Positions 54,207 to 63,642 of a DNA stretch of 64,000 bases are shown in pieces. Made by a program: the position numbers and the translations under genes. Positions within the stretch are counted from its first letter, which is position 1, and every line of letters begins with the position of its first letter. A model generated the notes under the pieces. The model did not search any database, was not told the DNA's origin, and saw nothing but the letters and a program-made list of their open reading frames with translations. The DNA is from Duganella sacchari (GTDB taxonomy: Bacteria > Pseudomonadota > Gammaproteobacteria > Burkholderiales > Burkholderiaceae_D). The stretch covers positions 1 to 64,000 of the forward strand of contig NZ_FRCX01000015.1 in NCBI RefSeq assembly GCF_900143065.1. Reading direction: 5' to 3'.

Positions 54207-54244
54207 GGGAGATGCGCCGCAAGCAGCGCACCACAGCGTAAAAA

Positions 54245-54637
54245 TTAACGCTTCGAGAATTGTTTTGCGCGACGTGCTTTGCGCAGACCAACTTTTTTAC
54301 GTTCAACTTCACGTGCATCGCGGGTTACGAAGCCAGCGCGTGCCAGGTCACCTTTCAGGCCCGAATCGTAGTCGATCAGAGCGCGGGTGATGCCGTGACG
54401 AACTGCACCTGCCTGGCCGGACTCGCCGCCGCCGTGAACGTTGACTTTGATGTCAAAACGTTCAACGTTGCCGGTCAGTTCCAGAGGCTGGCGAATCACC
54501 ATCAGGCCGGTTTCGCGCGAGAAGTATTCCGACGCTGGCTTGCCGTTAACGATGATTTGGCCAGTGCCAACTTTGATGAACACACGAGCTACTGCACTCT
54601 TGCGACGGCCGGTGCCGTAATTGTAGTTACCGATCAT
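54245..54637 (-). CDS. rpsI: 30S ribosomal protein S9
   Basis: 130-residue ribosomal protein. YNYGTGRRKSAVARVFIKVG start, GGGESGQAGAVRHGITRAL middle, and the basic tail KKVGLRKARRAKQFSKR reaching the P-site tRNA. Nine bases after rplM. Confidence 0.99.
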   Translation of the reverse strand: MIGNYNYGTGRRKSAVARVFIKVGTGQIIVNGKPASEYFSRETGLMVIRQPLELTGNVERFDIKVNVHGGGESGQAGAVRHGITRALIDYDSGLKGDLARAGFVTRDAREVERKKVGLRKARRAKQFSKR

Positions 54638-54646
54638 GTCAGTTCC

Positions 54647-55075
54647 TTAGATTTCGAGTGCTTTAGGTTGCTGAGCAGCGTGCGGGTGCGAACCTTCAGC
54701 GTACACTTTCAGCTTCTTGATCATTGCGTAGCCCAGTGGGCCTTTTGGCAGCATGCCCTTGACGGCTTTTTCCAGAGCGCGACCTGGGAAACGCTGTTGC
54801 ATTTTCAGGAAGTTGGTCTCGTAGATGCCACCTGGGTAGCCCGAGTGACGGTAGTAGGTCTTCTCGGTTGCTTTGGTACCGGTCACGCGCAGTTTGCCTG
54901 CGTTGATGATGACGATGAAATCGCCGGTATCGACGTGAGGGGTGAACTCAGGCTTGTGTTTGCCGCGCAGTCGGAGTGCCACTTCGCTGGCAACACGTCC
55001 GAGGACTTTGTCCGTCGCGTCAATCACGAACCAGTCGCGCTGGACTTCATGTCCTTTAGCGGAAAAAGTTTTCAT
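54647..55075 (-). CDS. rplM: 50S ribosomal protein L13
   Basis: 142-residue early-assembly ribosomal protein: [29 protein letters not shown] and [31 protein letters not shown]-like end. First gene of the rplM-rpsI operon; a leader hairpin lies upstream. Confidence 0.99.
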   Translation of the reverse strand: [142 protein letters not shown]

Positions 55076-55119
55076 GTGATGACTTTCTGTATTAAGAAAT
55101 TACACGCTCAAATGGTGGT

Positions 55120-55139
55120 TCCGCTACTGAAACAGCGGA
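55120..55139 (-). promoter_or_regulatory. Hairpin in the rplM-rpsI leader
   Basis: TCCGCT (55120-55125), 8-base loop, AGCGGA (55134-55139), about 45 bases before the rplM ATG. L13 represses its own mRNA in E. coli; this hairpin is the only folded element seen in the leader. Confidence 0.35.
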
Positions 55140-55299
55140 CTCGGCCTTTTTATTTTCTTTCCTGAGCGAATGGAAAGCCGACAATCATAACCGCTTGTAG
55201 GCTTCCGAGTCAAGCCCGATCTGGCGCGCAGGCCGCAGAAACACAGGGCTGGCGCGCTCCATTACAATATGGACAAAGTTTTCTCACACGGAGAGTGCA

Positions 55300-55725
55300 A
55301 TGGAATGCAAAGTTAGCTGGAATGGCCCGTCGGGCATGAGTTTCCTGGCCCAGACCGGTTCCGGCCATCTGGTCACCATGGATGGCGCACCGGAAGGCGG
55401 CGGCCACAACCTGGCGCCGCGCCCGATGGAAATGGTGTTGCTGGGCACCGGCGGCTGCACCGCGTACGACGTCGTGCTGATCCTGAAAAAAGGCCGCGCC
55501 GACATCCGCGGCTGCGAGTGCGTCTTGAAAGCCGAGCGCGCCGATACCGAGCCCAAAGTCTTCACCAAGATCAACTTCCACTTTGTGGTGACCGGCAGCG
55601 GCCTGAAGCCGGAGCAGGTCGAACGCGCCATCACGCTGTCGCACGACAAATATTGCTCCGCGTCCATCATGCTGGGCAAGACCGCCGAAATCACCCATTC
55701 GTTCGAAATCATCGAGGCCGCGTGA
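55300..55725 (+). CDS. OsmC/YhfA family redox protein
   Basis: 141-residue OsmC-superfamily protein close to E. coli YhfA. The two reactive Cys are in GTGGCTAYDVV and DKYCSASIM; GGHNLAPRPMEMVL precedes the first. OsmC proper reduces organic hydroperoxides, but the YhfA group has no assigned substrate. GGAGAG lies before the ATG; a TACAAT -10 is at about 55264. Convergent with coq7. Confidence 0.92.
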   Translation: MECKVSWNGPSGMSFLAQTGSGHLVTMDGAPEGGGHNLAPRPMEMVLLGTGGCTAYDVVLILKKGRADIRGCECVLKAERADTEPKVFTKINFHFVVTGSGLKPEQVERAITLSHDKYCSASIMLGKTAEITHSFEIIEAA

Positions 55726-55744
55726 GGCTGCCACGCAGCCAGCG

Positions 55745-56386
55745 TCAGATGTAGTAGGCAGTGCCGGTCATGACCTTGCCCATGGCGGACATGACGGCTT
55801 GCACCGGCGCCGGCACATTGGCCGCCCCCAGACGCTGGGCGGCAGCGCCGTGCTCAATTTCATCAATGCGCATCTGGTCGACAATCGCGCGCGACTTGGC
55901 GTCCTGCGGCGGCAGCCGGTCCAGATGGCTTTCCAGATGCGCCTCGACCTGGCGCTCGGTCTCCACCACAAAGCCCAGGCTGCGGGCATCGCCCAGCACG
56001 GCAGCCACCGTACCGAGCGCATACGCACCGGCATAAAACAGCGGATTGAGCACGCTGATGTGGGAATTGAGTTCGCCCAAGCGCTGCGCGGTCCACGCCA
56101 GATGGTCCTCTTCCTCCCGGCTGGAATGCTCGAACTGCTCGCGGATGGCGTCCGTACGTGCAAAACGCGCCTGTGCGTTGTACAGCGCCTGCGCGCACAC
56201 TTCGCCCACATGATTCACGCGCATCAGGCCGGCGGCATGGCGGCGCTCTGCTTCGCTCATCTCCGCATCCGCCGCATGGGCCGCCGGCGTCGGCCGCGAG
56301 GCCGATGCAACGCCAGTCACCACGCGCAGCGCCTTGTCGGCGCCGGCAATGAAACGGTCCAGGGGGGGGTGAAGATATGCAGCCAT
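55745..56386 (-). CDS. coq7: 2-polyprenyl-3-methyl-6-methoxy-1,4-benzoquinone hydroxylase
   Basis: Di-iron oxygenase that adds the C6 hydroxyl in ubiquinone synthesis, used in place of UbiF in many proteobacteria. Ferritin-like fold with MRVNHVGEVCAQALY (Glu, first site), EEEDHLAWTAQRL and the C-terminal RIDEIEHGAAA providing the iron ligands. 213 aa from ATG 56386; an 8-base C run occurs in codons 7-9 of the coding strand. A small hypothetical gene lies 51 bases upstream. Confidence 0.95.
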   Translation of the reverse strand: MAAYLHPPLDRFIAGADKALRVVTGVASASRPTPAAHAADAEMSEAERRHAAGLMRVNHVGEVCAQALYNAQARFARTDAIREQFEHSSREEEDHLAWTAQRLGELNSHISVLNPLFYAGAYALGTVAAVLGDARSLGFVVETERQVEAHLESHLDRLPPQDAKSRAIVDQMRIDEIEHGAAAQRLGAANVPAPVQAVMSAMGKVMTGTAYYI

Positions 56387-56437
56387 GAGCAAACTCGTGT
56401 CGTCAGATGGAAAGTCCCATTATAAGGGACCACCCTC

Positions 56438-56872
56438 TTATTTTGCGTCTGCCGCCTCACGTAGCTGACGCTGGCGTTCGATGTAGTCCGCCACCGGCCC
56501 GCGCACATCGATCCTGGAGATATCTTTGGCCACGCCCAGGTTCAGGCCCAGCAGGAAGGGAATGTTCTCCAGCGGCACTTCCGTGCAGTACTCGCCAAAT
56601 GCTTTCAGAAAGCGCCTGGACTCCACCACCTGCACCACCTTCTCCCCGCTCATGTATTGCAGGATGCTGGTAATGCTGTGGCCCTTGCCGATGGTGTGAT
56701 AAATGAAGCGGTTGAATTCGCTATCGAGCTTGTCGAAATCCAGGGTTTCCTTGGTCATCAGGCTGGACAGGTAATACAGTCCCAGCGCCACGCGGAAAAA
56801 GCCGGTGGATTCTTCACGGTCTATGCCAAACTGCATTACCGCCAGTATTTTTTCTTTCAGCTCAGGATTCAT
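56438..56872 (-). CDS. Conserved hypothetical helical protein
   Basis: 144-residue soluble protein not recognised by name. It is mainly helical and charged: MNPELKEKILAVMQFGIDREESTGFFRVALGLYYL at the start, a KGHSITSILQYMSGE segment in the middle, and a basic-acidic helix DYIERQRQLREAADAK at the end. No Cys-rich site, signal peptide or membrane span. Coding potential is supported by normal codon use and good fit between neighbours. It is transcribed toward coq7 and could share its mRNA. Confidence 0.65.
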   Translation of the reverse strand: MNPELKEKILAVMQFGIDREESTGFFRVALGLYYLSSLMTKETLDFDKLDSEFNRFIYHTIGKGHSITSILQYMSGEKVVQVVESRRFLKAFGEYCTEVPLENIPFLLGLNLGVAKDISRIDVRGPVADYIERQRQLREAADAK

Positions 56873-56995
56873 TTTTTCGCGACGCTCCCGTATGCGACTA
56901 TAGCAAGAATAACGGCAAAGCCATCGACATCCAGTAGCTTGCGTGCCGGAATTTTTGCATGCTATTCTTGAAACTTTTCAATCGGGGACGGCACG

Positions 56996-57775
56996 ATGAT
57001 CGAGGTAAGCAACCTGGCCAAACGCTTTCGCGGGTCCGCGCGCGGCGCTGGTAACGCCACCACCCGCGATCCGCGCGATCATGACGGCTGGTTCCATGCG
57101 GTGCGCGATGTAAGCTTCCGCTGCGGCGCGGGCGAGGTGCTGGGCCTGCTCGGCCCCAACGGCGCCGGCAAAACCACCACGCTGCGCCTGCTCTCCAGCG
57201 CGCTTAGACCCGACGCCGGCAGCATCCACGCCAATGGCATCGACCTGCTTGCCGATCCGCTGGCGGCGCGCAAGCACATCGGCTTTTTATCCGGCAGCAC
57301 CGGCCTGTATGGCCGCCTGACCGCGCGCGAAAACATCGAATACTTCGGCCGCCTGCACGGCATGAGTCCGCCCTACCTCAAACGCCGCTGCGACGAATTA
57401 TTCGACCTGCTGCACATGCATGAGTTCAGCAACAAACGCGCCGACCAGCTGTCCACCGGCATGAAGCAGAAATGCGCGATCGCCCGCACCGTGGTGCATG
57501 AGCCGCAGATCGTCATTCTGGATGAGCCCACCACCGGCCTGGACGTGATGTCCGCCAAAATCCTGCTGGACTTTATCGCCAGCTACAAAGCGCTGCGCAT
57601 CCCGCTGATCTTTTCCACACACCACCTGCATGAAGTGGAAAAGCTGTGCGACCGCGTCTGCATTATCAACCACGGCAAGACCGCCTTCCACGGCACCATG
57701 GACGAGCTGCGCCACCTGGGCGCCAGCGCCGATCTGTACGACGCCTTTGTCAGCGTCGTCAACCAGGAAGCCTGA
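56996..57775 (+). CDS. NatA-like ABC transporter ATP-binding protein
   Basis: 259-residue ATPase of an ABC-2-type exporter. Walker A is GLLGPNGAGKTT, signature LSTGMKQKCAIART (LSTGM replaces LSGGQ), Walker B IVILDEPTTGLDV, switch His in FSTHHLHEVE. The sequence is closest to NatA (sodium-export ATPase) in recall, so the call is by similarity only. SD GGGGACGG precedes the ATG at 56996. Three bases separate it from the permease gene. Confidence 0.9.
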   Translation: MIEVSNLAKRFRGSARGAGNATTRDPRDHDGWFHAVRDVSFRCGAGEVLGLLGPNGAGKTTTLRLLSSALRPDAGSIHANGIDLLADPLAARKHIGFLSGSTGLYGRLTARENIEYFGRLHGMSPPYLKRRCDELFDLLHMHEFSNKRADQLSTGMKQKCAIARTVVHEPQIVILDEPTTGLDVMSAKILLDFIASYKALRIPLIFSTHHLHEVEKLCDRVCIINHGKTAFHGTMDELRHLGASADLYDAFVSVVNQEA

Positions 57776-57778
57776 ACC

Positions 57779-58975
57779 ATGTGGACCATCTACCTGAAAG
57801 AACTGCTGGAACTGGCGCGCGACCGCCGCACCTTCTTCTTCACCGTGTTCATTCCCGTGTTTGCCATGCCGCTGCTGTTTGCCGGCTTTGGCCTGCTGTC
57901 GAGCAGCATGTTCAAGCAGGCCAGCACGGCCGACATGGCGTACGCGATGTTTGGCAAGGAGCATGCGCCACAGCTGGCGGCACGCTTCGCCAGGGAAAAA
58001 GGCTTTCACGAAATTGCGTTGACCAGCCCGGATGACATCAAGGGCGCGATTGCTGCCGAGCGCATCAAGTTTGCGCTAGTGATCCCGCCCGGCCTCGACA
58101 GCCAGCTCAGCGCGCAGCAGCAAGGCGTGATCCAGCTGCACTACAACAGCGCCGCCGCCATTGACCTGACGCGCAAGCGCGTGCTGTCCGTGATCGGCGG
58201 CGAGAACCGCGTACTGCGCGAACATGCGCTGTCTGCCCTCAAGCTCAACCAGCAGCAGCTGGCTTTCGCGCTCGATCCCATCACGCTGGAAGACCACTCC
58301 ACCGCCGACAAGCGCGAACAAATCGGCGCCATGGTGGGCGGCATGTTGCCGTATGTGCTGTTGATGGTGTGCCTGATGGCAGCCATGTATCCGGCCATCG
58401 ATACTGGCGCCGGTGAAAAGGAGCGCGGCACGCTGGAAACCCTGCTGCTGGCGCCCGTGTCGCGCACCGGCATCGTGCTGGCCAAGTTCCTGATGCTGTT
58501 CACCATCGGCCTGAGTTCGGCGCTGCTGATGATCCTCAGCATGGGGCTGCTGCTGCACTTCTTTGGTCCGCACATCGGCGGCGACCTGGTGCTCATGGTG
58601 CGCGCCATCGGCCCGCTGGACCTGGCCATGGTGGCGCTGATGCTGGTGCCCACCGCCGCCATCTTTGCCGCCATCCTGCTATCGATCTCGGTCTATGCCA
58701 AAAGCTACAAGGAAGCTGCGGGGCTGATTTCGCCGCTGATCCTGCTTGCCATCATACCGATTTTTGTGGCCCTGCTGCCTGGTGTCGAGCTGAACTGGAA
58801 ATGGGCGATGGTGCCGCTCACCAATGTCTCGCTGGCCATGAAGGAACTGGTCAAGGGAACCATGGACTACCGGATGTTATCCGTGATATTAATGTCAACA
58901 ACCATCACGGCCGGCCTGCTGCTGGCCCTGTGCCGCTGGTGGTTCAACCGGGAGCAGGTTTTGTTCAGGAATTGA
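57779..58975 (+). CDS. NatB-like ABC-2 transporter permease
   Basis: 398-residue integral membrane permease. One helix near the N-terminus (TFFFTVFIPVFAMPLLFAGFG) is followed by a large extracytoplasmic loop (about 40-180), then a cluster of five or six helices from about 185 to 395, as in ABC2_membrane_3 proteins. GAGEKERGTLETLLLAPVSRTGIVLAK is the conserved coupling segment. Forms an exporter with the preceding ATPase; substrate (Na+, peptide, drug) not predictable. Confidence 0.88.
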   Translation: MWTIYLKELLELARDRRTFFFTVFIPVFAMPLLFAGFGLLSSSMFKQASTADMAYAMFGKEHAPQLAARFAREKGFHEIALTSPDDIKGAIAAERIKFALVIPPGLDSQLSAQQQGVIQLHYNSAAAIDLTRKRVLSVIGGENRVLREHALSALKLNQQQLAFALDPITLEDHSTADKREQIGAMVGGMLPYVLLMVCLMAAMYPAIDTGAGEKERGTLETLLLAPVSRTGIVLAKFLMLFTIGLSSALLMILSMGLLLHFFGPHIGGDLVLMVRAIGPLDLAMVALMLVPTAAIFAAILLSISVYAKSYKEAAGLISPLILLAIIPIFVALLPGVELNWKWAMVPLTNVSLAMKELVKGTMDYRMLSVILMSTTITAGLLLALCRWWFNREQVLFRN

Positions 58976-59143
58976 CTAAGTTGTCTATTCAACTACGTAA
59001 CCGGCCCTTACAGCCTGTTCCGCCAATTCTGCACTCTGGCGCACATTTTTGCCGCCCATCGCAATGGCGCCCCGAGTCTGGAACAAATTCAATACAATGC
59101 CATCATGTGAAAAGTGGTTTGTCGCGCAGAATCAGGAGTTAGC

Positions 59144-60037
59144 ATGGAATTAAGTATCAGCAATTTGTCCAAGACGTACGCCAACGGTGTTGTGGCGTTG
59201 GACAATATTTCGCTCACCATCCCCACCGGGATGTTCGGCTTGCTCGGCCCTAACGGCGCCGGCAAATCGACGCTGATGCGTACCATTGCCACCCTGCAGG
59301 AATGCGACTCCGGTTCGGTGTTCTTTGGCGACCTTGATGTGCTCGATGAAAAAGACGAGATCCGCCGCCTGCTGGGCTATCTGCCGCAGGATTTCGGCGT
59401 CTACCCGAAGGTGACCGCTTACGAACTGCTGGACCATTTTGCCGTGCTCAAAGGCCTGAGCAACCGCCACCGCCGCCGCGAAGTGGTCGATGGGTTGTTG
59501 CAGCAAACCAATTTATTCGAAGTGCGCCACCAGCGCCTGGGCGGTTTCTCGGGCGGCATGCGCCAGCGCTTTGGCATCGCCCAGGCGCTGCTGGGCGACC
59601 CGAAACTTATCATCGTTGACGAACCGACCGCCGGCCTCGATCCGCAGGAACGCGTGCGCTTCCACAACCTGCTGTCCGACATCGGCGAAGACAAGACCGT
59701 CATCCTGTCCACCCACATCGTGTCCGACGTGGCCGACCTGTGCGCCAACATGGCCATCATCAACAAGGGGCATTTGCTGCTGTGCGGTCCGACCCAGGAA
59801 CTGATTCACGAAGTCAGCGACAAGATCTGGGCGCGCTTCATCGACAAGCGCGACCTGCAATCGTTCCAGCTGCGCCATCCGGTGATCTCGTCGCGCCTGC
59901 TGTCGGGCCGCACGCTGATCCACGTCTACAGTGATAACGATCCGGGCGATGGCTTCGAGGAAGCCATCGGCGATCTGGAGGATGTCTACTTCGCCACCAT
60001 CGCCGGCCGCCACCGCGCCGCGAACACCTGCGATTAA
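59144..60037 (+). CDS. ABC transporter ATP-binding protein of the M1-fused exporter
   Basis: 297-residue ATPase. Walker A GLLGPNGAGKST, Q-loop LGYLPQDFGVYP, signature FSGGMRQRFGIAQALLG, Walker B LIIVDEPTAGLDP, His in LSTHIVSDV. About 80 residues follow the ABC domain. Start ATG 59144 (MELSISNLSKTY) with AGGAG just upstream. It is nine bases from the permease/peptidase gene, and 168 bases after the NatB-like gene, a gap with no T-rich terminator, so the two pairs may be one operon. Confidence 0.92.
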   Translation: MELSISNLSKTYANGVVALDNISLTIPTGMFGLLGPNGAGKSTLMRTIATLQECDSGSVFFGDLDVLDEKDEIRRLLGYLPQDFGVYPKVTAYELLDHFAVLKGLSNRHRRREVVDGLLQQTNLFEVRHQRLGGFSGGMRQRFGIAQALLGDPKLIIVDEPTAGLDPQERVRFHNLLSDIGEDKTVILSTHIVSDVADLCANMAIINKGHLLLCGPTQELIHEVSDKIWARFIDKRDLQSFQLRHPVISSRLLSGRTLIHVYSDNDPGDGFEEAIGDLEDVYFATIAGRHRAANTCD

Positions 60038-60046
60038 GGGCGCATC

Positions 60047-63000
60047 ATGTTTGCCATCGCCTTCTTTGAAGCGCGCCAGCGCCTCAAGCTGATGTCGACC
60101 TGGGTCTACTTCCTGGGTTTCCTGGCCCTCACAATGCTGTGGATGGCTGCCGCCGGCGGCTTCTTCAAAGGCGCTTCCGTCACCTTCGGCAGCCAGCTCA
60201 TCGACTCGCCGCGGTCGCTGATGTTCACCACCAGCTTCCTCGGCTCGCTTGGCGTGATCGTGATTGCCGCCATGATGGGGCGCTCAGTCCAGCAGGACTT
60301 CGAGTACGACATGCAGCACTTCTTCTTCAGCGCGCCGATCAAAAAGCACCAGTACATGTTCGGCCGCTTCCTCGGCGCCTACTTCACGCTGGCCGTGATC
60401 TTCACCAGCATCCTGCTCGGCGCGTGGCTGGGCAGCTTTGTGCCCGGCATCGATCCGGAACGGCTGGCGCATGCCGAGGCGATCGCCTACGTGATCCCCT
60501 ATCTGATTGTCATTCTGCCCAATATCTTCATCTTTGGCGCCGTCTTCTTCATCATTGCCGCGCTGACGCGGCGCATGCTGCCGGTCTACATCTCCAGCGT
60601 GGTCATGCTGATCGGCTACATGGTGGCGCCGGGCCTGGCGCGCGACCTCGACTACAAAACCTTTGCCGCGCTGATCGACCCGTTCGGCACCACCGCCGTG
60701 ATCCGCCTGACCGAATACTGGCCCATCATCGAGCGCAATACGCGCATGGTGTGGCCGGAAGGCGTGTACCTGCTGAACCGCGTGATCTGGGGCTCTGCCG
60801 CACTGGTCGGCCTGCTGGTCGGCTACTGGCGCTTCCACTTCATCGCCACCAGCGACAGCGGCCACGGCAAGCGCACCAGCACCGGCGAAGGCGAAATACC
60901 GCAGCACCTGTCGCAGGTCTCGACCAATACCCAGGAAGCGCCAGACTTCCAGTCGCGCAGCCTGGCCTGGCTGCTGCTCAAATCCAGCTGGCTCAACCTG
61001 CGTGAAACCACCAAGAACATCTACTTCCTCGTGATCGTGCTGGCCGGCGTGCTCATGATGTTTGCCGCCTCGCTCGATATGGGCTCGATGTTTGGCACCA
61101 ATACCTATCCGGTTACCTACCAGGTGCTGGACATCGTCACCGAAACCTTCGCGCTGTTCATGATGGTGATTACCACCTTCTACGCTGGCGAGCTGGTGTG
61201 GCGCGAACGCGAGGCGCGCATGGGGCAGATGCTGGACGCACTGCCGATTCCCAGCTGGCTGCCGCTGCTGTCCAAACTGTTTGCCCTGATCGGCCTGCAA
61301 GCGCTGCTCATGGTGGTCATCATGCTGACCGGCATGGCGATCCAGATTTTCAACGGTTACTTCCTGCTCGAGCCCGGCCTGTACCTGCACCAGCTGTTCC
61401 TGGTGCATATGCCCTACTACGTACTGATCGCCGTGTTGTCGATCGCCATGCAGGTGATGATCAACCAGCGCTACATCGCCTACTTTGCGATGATTATTTT
61501 CTACATCGTCAGCCTGACCGCCGGTACCACCGGGCTGGACAACCCGATGCTGGTGTATGGCAACACGCCTTCCATCATTTACTCGGCCATGAACGGCTAC
61601 GGCCACTACCTGATCCGCGAACGCTGGTACGAAGCCTACTGGGGCGGCGCGGCGCTGCTGCTGACCGTGCTGTCGCTGCTGTTCTGGGCACGCGGCACCA
61701 ACGACGGCTGGCGCCAGCGCCTGCAACTGGCACGCCATGCGCTGACCATGCCGGTGCTGGCCACGATAGCCGCCGGCGTGCTGATTTTTGCCGGCGCCGG
61801 CGCCGTACTGTTCTACAACCAGCACGTGGCCGACTGCTACAAATCGGCCTACGACAAGGAAGAAGAAAAAGCCAGCTACGAACGAAAATACAAGCAATAC
61901 GCCGTGCTGCCGCAGCCGCGCATTACCGATGTCAAACTGAATGTGGACATCTGGCCGGAACAGCGCACGCTGATCGTCAAAGGCAGCTACACCTTGCAGA
62001 ACAAGGGCAAGCAAGCCGTCACCGACATCATCGTCACGCAAGACAACACCGTGGCCCAATACCATGTGCGTTTCGGCCAGCAGGTCCGCAATGGCCTGCA
62101 GGACAGCGCGCTGGGCTTCTACACCTACAAGCTGACCACGCCGCTGGCGCCGGGCGCCCAGCTGGCCATGGAATTCGAAGTCAGCTATACGCCGCAAGGC
62201 ATCCTGGGCATGGGCCGCGATACGCCCGTGATCGCCAACGGCACCTTCTTCAACAACAGCTTCATGCCGCACATCGGCTACCAGCAGGAAGCGGAACTGA
62301 ACGACGCCCGCGACCGCAAGAAACACCAACTGCCGGCGCGCGAGCGCATGCTGCCGCGTGACGATCCGGCCGGCCTGGCCAACAACTTCGCCAGCAGCGA
62401 CGCCGACTGGATCACCTTCGACGCCACCGTCGGCACCAGCGCCAACCAGACCGCGATTGCGCCGGGCATGCTGGTCAAGGACTGGACCAGCAAAGGCCGC
62501 CGCTACTTCCACTACAAGATGGACCAGCCGATGCTGAATATGTACGCCTTCCAGTCGGCGCACTACCTGGTCAAGCGCGACTGGTGGCAGGACGTCGGCA
62601 TCGAGCTGTACTACCATCCGGGCCATGAATACAACCTGGACCGCATGGACAAAGGCATCAAGGAATCGCTGGACTACTACAGCAAAAACTTCGGCCCCTA
62701 CCAGCACAAACTGGTACGCATCGTCGAGTTCCCGCGCTACGCGCAGTTTGCCCAGTCGTATCAGAACACCATCCCGTATTCGGAAGCGATCGGCTTCATC
62801 GCCAAGGTCAACGACAAGAATCCCAAAGACATCGACTACCCGTTCTACATCACCGCGCATGAAGTAGCGCACCAGTGGTGGGGCCATCAGCTGGTGGGCG
62901 GCAACACGCGCGGCAGCACCGTGCTGAGCGAAACGCTGGCCGAGTACTCCGCGCTGATGGTGATGAAAAAGAATTTCGGCGCCGGCAAAATGCGCCGCTT

Positions 63001-63631
63001 CCTGCACTACGATCTGGACATGTACCTGGTGGGCCGCGCGCTGGAGCGCAAGAAAGAACTGCCGCTGGCAGAAAACGAAAACCAGAACTATATCCAGTAC
63101 CGCAAGGGCAGCCTGGCGATGTACCAGCTACAGGACATCATCGGCGAAGACAAAGTCAACGGCGCGCTGAAAGCCATGCTGCTCCAGTATGGTCACCAGT
63201 CCGGTCCTTATCCGAGCGTGAACGTGCTGGTGGACGCGCTGCGCAAGGTCACGCCGGCCGACCAGGCCTACCTCATCGACGACCTGTTCAACCACATCGT
63301 GCTGTACGAGAATCACGCCACACTGGCGACCGCGCGCAAGCTCAACGACGGCAAATACGAAGTCAGCTTCACCGTCAGCGCCGCCAAGGTGCGTGCCGGC
63401 GAACAGGGCGAAGAAAAAGACGTGCCGATGCGGGACTGGATCGACATTGGCGTCGACGACAAAGACGGCAACAGCCTGCTGCGCGAGCGCAAGCTCATCG
63501 ACAAGAAAGACAGCAACTACACCGTGATCGTCAGCGGCCGGCCAGCGAAAGCGGGCATCGACCCCGACAACAAGCTCATCGACCGCAAGCCCGACGACAA
63601 TATGATTAACGTCGAACTACAAACCCAATAA
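60047..63631 (+). CDS. ABC-2 permease fused to M1-family metallopeptidase
   Basis: 1194-residue fusion. Residues 1-590 form a membrane region of about twelve helices in two halves, typical of ABC-2 permeases (first half with FEYDMQHFFFSAPIKKHQYMFGR; second half with WREREARMGQMLDALPIP). Residues 600-1194 are an extracytoplasmic M1 aminopeptidase-type module. HEVAH is at 938-942, with the third zinc Glu at 962: 19 residues separate them rather than the 18 of classical M1 enzymes. The GAMEN exopeptidase motif is replaced by YSEAIGF. A later YRKGSLAMYQLQ carries the catalytic-type Tyr. The peptidase is probably on the periplasmic side, acting on exported or signalling peptides. Confidence 0.9.
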   Translation: MFAIAFFEARQRLKLMSTWVYFLGFLALTMLWMAAAGGFFKGASVTFGSQLIDSPRSLMFTTSFLGSLGVIVIAAMMGRSVQQDFEYDMQHFFFSAPIKKHQYMFGRFLGAYFTLAVIFTSILLGAWLGSFVPGIDPERLAHAEAIAYVIPYLIVILPNIFIFGAVFFIIAALTRRMLPVYISSVVMLIGYMVAPGLARDLDYKTFAALIDPFGTTAVIRLTEYWPIIERNTRMVWPEGVYLLNRVIWGSAALVGLLVGYWRFHFIATSDSGHGKRTSTGEGEIPQHLSQVSTNTQEAPDFQSRSLAWLLLKSSWLNLRETTKNIYFLVIVLAGVLMMFAASLDMGSMFGTNTYPVTYQVLDIVTETFALFMMVITTFYAGELVWREREARMGQMLDALPIPSWLPLLSKLFALIGLQALLMVVIMLTGMAIQIFNGYFLLEPGLYLHQLFLVHMPYYVLIAVLSIAMQVMINQRYIAYFAMIIFYIVSLTAGTTGLDNPMLVYGNTPSIIYSAMNGYGHYLIRERWYEAYWGGAALLLTVLSLLFWARGTNDGWRQRLQLARHALTMPVLATIAAGVLIFAGAGAVLFYNQHVADCYKSAYDKEEEKASYERKYKQYAVLPQPRITDVKLNVDIWPEQRTLIVKGSYTLQNKGKQAVTDIIVTQDNTVAQYHVRFGQQVRNGLQDSALGFYTYKLTTPLAPGAQLAMEFEVSYTPQGILGMGRDTPVIANGTFFNNSFMPHIGYQQEAELNDARDRKKHQLPARERMLPRDDPAGLANNFASSDADWITFDATVGTSANQTAIAPGMLVKDWTSKGRRYFHYKMDQPMLNMYAFQSAHYLVKRDWWQDVGIELYYHPGHEYNLDRMDKGIKESLDYYSKNFGPYQHKLVRIVEFPRYAQFAQSYQNTIPYSEAIGFIAKVNDKNPKDIDYPFYITAHEVAHQWWGHQLVGGNTRGSTVLSETLAEYSALMVMKKNFGAGKMRRFLHYDLDMYLVGRALERKKELPLAENENQNYIQYRKGSLAMYQLQDIIGEDKVNGALKAMLLQYGHQSGPYPSVNVLVDALRKVTPADQAYLIDDLFNHIVLYENHATLATARKLNDGKYEVSFTVSAAKVRAGEQGEEKDVPMRDWIDIGVDDKDGNSLLRERKLIDKKDSNYTVIVSGRPAKAGIDPDNKLIDRKPDDNMINVELQTQ

Positions 63632-63642
63632 ACCCGCCGTGT

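Noticed and set aside
60284..63007. 907-codon open frame on the minus strand inside the ABC fusion gene
   Set aside because: It is antisense to a gene with clear ABC permease and M1 motifs. Composition is His/Gln/Val-rich without domains or a ribosome site, as expected from GC-rich codon bias.
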